33,279 bases of DNA from Nemertoderma westbladi (Eukaryota; Xenacoelomorpha; Nemertodermatida; Nemertodermatidae), in the NCBI GenBank assembly GCA_032718475.1, contig JAUCBJ010001557.1, positions 1 through 33,279 on the forward strand, written 5' to 3'. Under the pieces are notes generated by a model, which saw only the letters and a list, made by a program, of their open reading frames with translations, searched no databases and was not told the DNA's origin. Every line of letters begins with the position of its first letter. Position 1 is the first letter of the stretch. Made by a program: the position numbers and the translations under genes. Shown here in pieces: positions 27,790 through 33,279 of the stretch.

Positions 27790-28413
27790 GACTTCGATGT
27801 GGTATGCCTGGAAGGCACCACGTGAGACGTGCAAACTCTTAAGTACAAATTCAAATAACTTAAATAATTGAAAAGTGCAATTAGTATGTACGTACGTAGT
27901 AATCATTAGTTTAGTAAACGAATACAAGCAAAGTAAGTACTATAGTCATACAACCTTTTTTCCAATTAGCTACTGGGACTGGGGAACAATTGACTATCAC
28001 AAACGTGACGCTGGACGACTTCACACTTCTTGAGTGCGACGGCACAGGAGGGGGGTGAGACTCGTCAGAAGTGGGTGGGTGAGATAGGGGTTGAGTAACA
28101 GTGCGGGGAGAGCGTGGGTGCAATTCAAGTGTGGGGGGGGGGGGAGAAGTAAGAGGCAGAGTGAGGGACGGGGAGATCCGAGAGTATGGAAGAGTTAGGG
28201 TGAAAGTGGAGCGGAGTTAGCGGTGAAAGTTTTGGGGAAACAAAAGTCGTGTGAGAGGAAGTCACGATCGGCCCGACACGGACGCCAGGAAAACAGGGTA
28301 GCGATATCATACCCATAGGGAGCGGCCTGGAAAGCCGGCTCCAGAGAAAATAATTCCACCCCACACCCGATAGTAGATCGGGATCCAGCGGAATTGTAAC
28401 GCACTAGAGGTGG
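27790..28413 (+). other. 3' untranslated region of the BEL/Pao element
   Basis: No convincing frame. It contains a G run of about 12 at 28131-28142 and purine-rich stretches. Ends in the hairpin and polypurine tract next to the 3' LTR. Confidence 0.6.
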
Positions 28414-28442
28414 ATGCTATCTTCTCACCGGGAAGATAGCAT
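28414..28442 (+). other. Hairpin abutting the polypurine tract
   Basis: atgctatcttc (28414-28424) pairs perfectly with gaagatagcat (28432-28442) around the 7-nt loop tcaccgg. Its last base touches the G-run that primes plus-strand synthesis. Confidence 0.85.
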
Positions 28443-28451
28443 GGGGGGGAG
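28443..28451 (+). promoter_or_regulatory. Polypurine tract
   Basis: gggggggag immediately before the TGTTAG start of the 3' LTR. Known role: RNase H-resistant primer for plus-strand DNA. Confidence 0.85.
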
Positions 28452-29016
28452 TGTTAGCGTATTCAATTCCGCTAGCCACCCCCAGAAAGTTGGCTTTAAG
28501 CAATATTGGGAACACGAGGTTGATTACCAATCAACCTCGTGTCACCCCAATAAACGGGGACAACAGGCCCCAGGGGAACACACAAAGGGGGTCAGAGGTT
28601 ATACTTCCAAGAGAGAGAGTAACAACAGCGGGGGGGGGAACACTCCCAGAGAGGTGGGAGGCGAGAAGTGAGTTATTAGCCAATGAGGGGAAGGCATCCA
28701 CTGAGTAATGTAATACGGCCAACTAGTGCAATATATTACCAGTCATTATGTCATTCCATTCACTTTTAGTAAGTCAGTTAGTTAGGGCAGTACCGGAACT
28801 CTAATCACCGTCTCCGTTTACTGCCAGCAGTATTCTGCCATTTTACCGGTACACTTATTATAATCAATCAACTGTGCCATATCCTATTTGATTATATTAT
28901 ACCCTTATATTTATATACACCGATCAATCAACAAACCCAGAACTCTTTTCACGCACACACGGCGGGGACGCGTAGATAAGAAACCGGATAAATCGGGATT
29001 CCCGAATCCCGTCACA
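28452..29016 (+). repeat. 3' LTR of the BEL/Pao element
   Basis: 565 bp from tgttagcgtattcaattccg to cccgaatcccgtcaca, with TG and CA ends. Contains CCAAT at 28680-28684, aataaa in ccccaataaacgggg near 28545, and the ggacgcgtagataag motif. Differs from the 5' LTR by many substitutions and small indels. Confidence 0.93.
28512..28542 (+). other. Hairpin in the 3' LTR
   Basis: acacgaggttgat (28512-28524) pairs perfectly with atcaacctcgtgt (28530-28542) around the loop tacca, 60 nt into the LTR. The 5' LTR copy has lost several pairs on its right arm. Confidence 0.9.
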
Positions 29017-29268
29017 CAATTATTAAGGTTTTTATGAGCAAAACACTCAAACCATAAACTTGTTTCAGAAAACGGATAAAAATGAGTTGGATAAGTTCGA
29101 ATCATCTTAAACCCTACTAACTGGGTTGTTTGTATCGATTTGGGTTCGGTTAAGATAACTTCGATAATGATAGAACAACCTCCAAAAGAAATATACTCAA
29201 AAATTTTAAGTTGAAATTTTTAGGAAGATGTGACGACTTTTCAATAATGCGCAAAAACGAAGTCTGCA

Positions 29269-29294
29269 GTTTTCCAGTCTGCCGCTAGAGGGCG
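29269..29294 (-). repeat. SINE 3' core, minus strand (CTCF-like)
   Basis: The plus strand reads ccagtctgccgctagagggc, the reverse complement of the core at 3255-3281. CCGCTAGAGGGCG fits the CTCF core consensus closely. Confidence 0.7.
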
Positions 29295-29421
29295 GAATCT
29301 CTGAAAGTTAAAACCTTCCACCATTTACTTGATTTTAATCAGATTAAGCTGCAAACGTGGTATATACTGTACTGTATGTACCTTCTGGTTGCTTCTTAGT
29401 GGTACAATACTCCATCTACAC

Positions 29422-29445
29422 TTCTCCAGTTTGCCGCTAGACCTC
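29422..29445 (-). repeat. Second SINE 3' core, minus strand
   Basis: ttctccagtttgccgctaga then cctc: diverged copy of the same core, about 150 bp from the previous one and in the same orientation. Confidence 0.6.
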
Positions 29446-30019
29446 AAACCGAGTTTTTGTGAGGTCTTAATCGACTGCAGTAACCCAGTCTGCCTCTATG
29501 TGTTAAACATAAGTAAACATAAGTAATATCCCCACCCCTTTTTGCACGTACTGCACACCACCCCTACCTGCCCGGCACTCCCAGACAATACATTGGGCTA
29601 TAATACTGGCCATGCCATTGTCTAAAGTATTATTGTAACTTACTTTTAATTTTGTACATAATTACAGTATACAATATACTGTATGTCTCCTGTAAATGTG
29701 CAATGTGAGTATCGGATTACCAATTAAACAATAAAATTTATACAATTGTATTCTTTAGTCTAAAATTCGTGACTGTTCGGTGGTCCACCCACACGAGCAA
29801 GATAGACTGGGCCAAAAACAAAAATGTTTCAGAATTTTCATATTAGTTAGTCAAAGTGTTCCTATTCATGCCAATAGTCATTTTGGAAAAATTTTATAGG
29901 AAACAAATAATATCTTGAGGTAGCACAAAGCACCTTAAACATTTTGCACCAAGGCGGCACTGTGCGACAACCTTATAAACACTATTTTCGTGTTCACCAA
30001 CTTATTGTACCCGTAAAAT

Positions 30020-30094
30020 ACCAATCTTAGGCTCATTCGAACCGTAACGATCGACTTAATGGGTATAGCAACTCAACCAATTGAGCTACCCCGC
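30020..30094 (-). repeat. tRNA-derived repeat, minus strand
   Basis: On the minus strand this reads GCGGGGTAGCTCAATTGG, an excellent tRNA 5' end and A box, then 35-40 nt later GGTTCGAATGAGCC, a B box. The 3' acceptor does not pair with GCGGGGT, so it is a tRNA-derived SINE head or a tRNA pseudogene rather than a working tRNA. A nearby motif caccttcaaaat with gtaatagag is duplicated at 30108-30130 and 30293-30315. Confidence 0.7.
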
Positions 30095-30329
30095 TATGGG
30101 TATAGACACCTTCAAAATAGTAATAGAGAGAATAGTTCTCGACGATATTGCTCAAAAGGCTTCGTCACGTTCAAATCTACATCATCGCGTCGAATCGATA
30201 TGCTTATCCACTAAAATGATACTTACAGTGTGTTTATGCCACTTGGTCAAGAATAGACTCATTTAGTGCACAATGGTCGATGCCGTGTAGAGGCACCTTC
30301 AAAATGGTAGTAGAGTGAATAATGTTTGT

Positions 30330-31228
30330 TCGCGCTTTTAGACCTTTAGCAGTTTAACCTGCCAATTTTAATTGTCTTTTTTGTATATCAATTATTTAAT
30401 GTACTGAAGTTACATCAGCCGAAGCCAGCCTGTGCGCGACCATTCACCCACAGTTAAGGGAGACTGGATTCGGATGCTTTGATAGTGATTGCAGTGTAGA
30501 CCTACTGTATTATTCGATTGATCGTTAATATATAATCTCTGACAATATATTTACTTTCGGGGAAATATTAACAGTTCCTTTAGGACGTGGCGCTTTAAGT
30601 ATAAAACAGAGTTATGACTTATACTAATCACAACTGGATGGCTACTGAGTTTCGTAAAAGGCGCATTCTTTAGGAGATGCTTTATTAACCTTCACACTAC
30701 TTCACACGACTTCACACTACTGCGCACTGATCTGCCGACCGTCACTGAATTTGATCATATATAAGGAGGATCGCAAATGACACATGTAGGGATTATGAAA
30801 TAGCATTCAATTCACACAAAAACCACTATAATGTAAGTCGCAGTTGCTACCGGTAAACCTGTTCCTCTAACCTTTAGTAATCAAAGAGATTGAGGGTTTT
30901 ATGATTATTCATCGGTATTCTCCAAATATATCAGCAATATATACCAACATAACACCAATTAATAACATAATCAAATAATGCGGTGAACAGTCAGTATGTG
31001 TAGTTGAATCGCGTTGCGTAGTGCCGCGGTGTGGCGTTAATAGTTTTACGTTCTTGTGATCAAAGCCATCTGATGTTTCTGAGGTTTAGGTCAAAGTCTG
31101 AAGTACAGAAGAATCCTAAGCCGGTGTTCTGGGCTTAGAAAATATACACACTGACTAAATTGCGTGGGTTTCTATGGCATACTTTTAGTATTTTAATTCA
31201 ATAATATTTTTTTGATCTAAAAAGTTGG
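30330..31228. other. Intergenic stretch without recognised features
   Basis: No ORF, RNA or named repeat could be supported. Short local repeats such as cttcacactacttcacacga (30691) are present. Confidence 0.5.
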
Positions 31229-31894
31229 TAATATTATTGCGAAAAAATTCATTTTAAGGCAATAAAATTAATTTTATTGCAATAAAATTAATATTATTGC
31301 CAAAAAATTAATATTATTGCCAAAAAATAAATTTTATTGCGATAAAATTAATATTATTGCAATAAAATTAATATTATTGCAATAAAATTAATATTATTGC
31401 AATAAAATTAATATTATTGCCAAAAAATTTAATTTTATTGCAATAATATTAATTTTATTGCAATAATATTAATTTTATTGCAATAAAATTTATATTATTG
31501 CAATAAAATTAATATTATTGCAATTAAATTAATATTATTGCCAATAAAATTGAATTTTATTGCAATTAAATTAATATTATTGGAATAAAATTAATATTAT
31601 TGCCAATTAAATTAATATTATTGCCAATAAAATTGAATTTTATTGCAATTAAAATTAATATTATTGCAATAAAATTAATATTATTGCAATAAAATTAATA
31701 TTATTGCAATAAAATTAATATTATTGCAATAAAATTAATATTATTGCAATAAAATTAATATTATTGCAAAAAAATTAATATTATTGAAATAAAATTAATA
31801 TTATTGCAATAAAATTAATATTATTGCCAAAAAATTAATATTATTGCCAAAAATTGAATTTTATTGCAATAAAATTAATATTATTGCAATAAAA
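31229..31894. repeat. AT-rich palindromic satellite, ~20-bp unit
   Basis: About 33 copies of attattgcaataaaattaat with variants (gccaaaaaatt, gcaattaaatt, gccaataaaattgaa). The unit includes the palindromes ttgcaa, attaat and aatatt, so single strands can fold into many alternative hairpins. G and C are nearly confined to the gc of attattgcaat. Confidence 0.97.
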
Positions 31895-31897
31895 TAC

Positions 31898-31983
31898 GCT
31901 ACCAGGACATAACGCCATGAACCTAATGCTACCAGGAACTAATGCCACGGACCTAAGCTACCAGGACCTAACGCACCATAACA
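31898..31983 (+). repeat. Three tandem ~29-bp repeats
   Basis: gctaccaggacataacgcca, gctaccaggaactaatgcca and gctaccaggacctaacgcac start at 31898, 31928 and 31957, directly after the AT satellite. Confidence 0.85.
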
Positions 31984-32254
31984 TACTGCAGTACTGAGTT
32001 AGTACTGTAGTATAGGGCTGTAGGGTAGCTTGGCCTTGAGCTCTACACTGTTATTTACTTTCGAGTACCGTACATCCATACAATAAATCGTCTTCCGGAA
32101 CTGTATTACATTTATTAATATTATACTGTCCGGTAGCACAGCCGGTGGGTTCGTTTACTCCAGTCCCTCCAATATCCAACGATTGGGGGATGAAGTCCAC
32201 CGAGCGTTTAGCCCTTATACACTCCCTGCAAGTTCTACATTACTGGCTGCAGGC

Positions 32255-33279
32255 ATGGCTGGGAGAAGGCGCCTCCCCTCTTGTCGGTCAGCCTCAGTAG
32301 CCCGACAACCACGGTCGGTTGGGCGGCCCCAAATTCTCAATTATGAGCGAACAGTAGTTGTTGTGCGTCAACCAATTGAAGGGGAGAGTGAGACTAAAGT
32401 CAAAAATACAACAACTGTTAAACATTGTGTACCGTACTTGAATATTCTATTAACGATTCTGGGGATGTAATAAGGGACAAAATATCTGCTTTACTTCGAG
32501 CACCTCCAGCATGTTCTTCAGAATATAAATATGTGAAATCTCTGCATAAAACAGTTACCCCCATTAGTGTTGGAGAAGGTTTTTGTGGATTCAATGGCCG
32601 ATCAATTAATAAGATTTATCCAGGAAATTCTAAAATATATATACAACTTTGTGGTGGTACAGAAAGAGAGACTTATCAGTTACCTGTAGAATCCGATAGG
32701 CCAACATCTATCCGTAGTGGTAATGATGAAAGTGAAGGAGGCCTATTGCAACTCCAAACAGTAGTCCCAGACCCAGCACCATTGGAAGAAACGACGTTTG
32801 GAAAGTATCCTCAGATGAGGATCAGTTGTCTGATGATGATATAAATACTTTCGACAAAGAAAATGACGATGGTCAGGATTCTGAACGCAACTTAAGTATA
32901 AAGATGACAAAGACTGACCTTTTATTATTGCAACACTCTCAGTTTACCTATGTGTATGATGATGAATCAGTCGGTTTTATCGATATAGAAGACTTGCAAA
33001 GTGTGCGCGTGCGGCGAAGATTTTTAGTTAATGACGTCATTAAGGTATTTGAGAAGTTAGACATTGAAAAGGGAATTAATGTCACATTTTCGGGAGAAGC
33101 TGGATGTGACCAGGGTGGATTACGGCGTGACTTGTTTGGGTGTTTTATAAAGGGCTTGTTTGACTCATCCTTGGTTAAAGTTATAAATTCATATATAATA
33201 CCTTGCTGCTTGTGATCTTTCTAAAGTTGCCTTAGGTTATTTTTCAAATCTTGGTAAGGTGCTGGCATTTGCTTTAGTT
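32255..33279 (+). pseudogene. HECT-type E3 ubiquitin ligase-like gene, frameshifted and cut by the window end
   Basis: Starts at ATG 32255 (MAGRRRLPSCRSAS, then GRPQILNYERTVVVV). Near 32430 the frame drops by one and continues as LEYSINDSGDVIRDKISALL to about 32800, with FCGFNGRSINKIYPG, typical of the N-terminal part of single-exon HECT families of invertebrates and fish (G2E3-like). Near 32800 it shifts again into an acidic linker (SSDEDQLSDDD) and then VRVRRRFLVNDVIKVF with FSGEAGCDQGGLRRDLFGCF, the start of the HECT N-lobe (G-x-D-x-GG-x-RR). A third shift near 33190 leads to LGYFSNLGKVLAFALV at the window edge. The catalytic Cys region is outside. Tiny indels rather than introns explain the frame changes, but sequencing errors are possible. 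Confidence 0.75.

Larger units (their letters stand above)
15486..29016 (+). mobile_element. Degraded BEL/Pao LTR retrotransposon with accessory ORFs (~13.5 kb)
   Basis: Two LTRs of 565-573 bp in direct orientation enclose gag, zinc knuckle, protease, RT, RNase H remnant and integrase in the order PR-RT-RH-IN. The Gag domain with a KFDG...YLQF signature and a TLSGP motif between protease and RT mark it as BEL/Pao. About 4.3 kb beyond integrase holds a minisatellite, two accessory ORFs and a 3' untranslated region. The LTRs differ by many substitutions and indels, and at least ten stops or frameshifts interrupt the genes, so the insertion is old. No matching 5-bp duplication is visible at the ends; the first bases of the 5' LTR are altered. 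Confidence 0.93.
29017..30019. other. Intergenic stretch with SINE fragments
   Basis: No gene is supported. Two minus-strand copies of the SINE 3' core lie at 29269-29294 and 29422-29445. Short frames such as 29329-29526 have no family resemblance. Confidence 0.5.

Noticed and set aside
28545-28560. AATAAA in the LTR loop ccccaataaacgggg as the element's poly-A signal
   Set aside because: It lies upstream of the TATA-like region in U3, an unusual position for the processing signal, so it is not annotated as such.
30020-30094. Functional tRNA gene on the minus strand
   Set aside because: The acceptor stem does not pair and the anticodon arm is poor, so it is called tRNA-derived only.

Overview
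The window looks like a transposon-dense stretch of an animal nuclear genome. The evidence is eukaryotic: tRNA-derived SINE-like repeats with Pol III A and B boxes, an endonuclease/reverse-transcriptase LINE, BEL/Pao-type LTR elements, a HECT ubiquitin-ligase relative, and CCAAT/TATA promoters with no bacterial operon or Shine-Dalgarno organisation. The family mix suggests an invertebrate, but I cannot name the taxon. Apart from the HECT-like sequence at the right edge, I see no ordinary host gene.

Layout. 1-3015 is an unusual unit: two arrays of a 22-bp double-palindrome satellite in opposite orientation, with an inner ~57-bp inverted repeat, enclose a CCAAT/TATA promoter and a 350-residue ORF (zinc finger, acidic repeats, 28-residue coiled-coil repeats). 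3016-5340 holds a SINE, AT-rich duplicated sequence, a triple DR1 site and a fold-back packed with TGACACC heptamers. 5341-5615 is a 5'-truncated LINE tail. 6087-10883 is a solo LTR with a perfect 5-bp target duplication, split first by a nearly intact 3.76-kb LINE (perfect 15-bp duplication) and also by a fold-back with perfect 126-bp arms. 11230-12060 is a decayed reverse-transcriptase remnant, 12154-12760 a second solo LTR, and 14568-15285 minus-strand LINE endonuclease debris.

15486-29016 is a ~13.5-kb degraded BEL/Pao element: LTR, gag (with Asn-rich and 20-residue repeats and long poly-G runs), zinc knuckle, protease, RT, a partly deleted RNase H, integrase, a 45-52-bp minisatellite, then two accessory ORFs, a polypurine tract and the 3' LTR. 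The accessory region is the most interesting part. Its first ORF resembles a DEDD-type 3'-5' exonuclease (D-x-E, KVGxxIxxD and Y-x4-D segments). The second, overlapping it by 55 nt in the -1 frame, carries three exact CX2CX4HX4C zinc knuckles and a basic tail. Many stops and frameshifts show that this copy is dead.

29017-33279 holds SINE fragments, a tRNA-derived repeat, a ~665-bp AT palindromic satellite and a frameshifted HECT-family sequence cut by the window edge. Comparing the three LTR families shows a hairpin 60-90 nt into each LTR whose stem is kept while its sequence is not, which hints at selection on structure.
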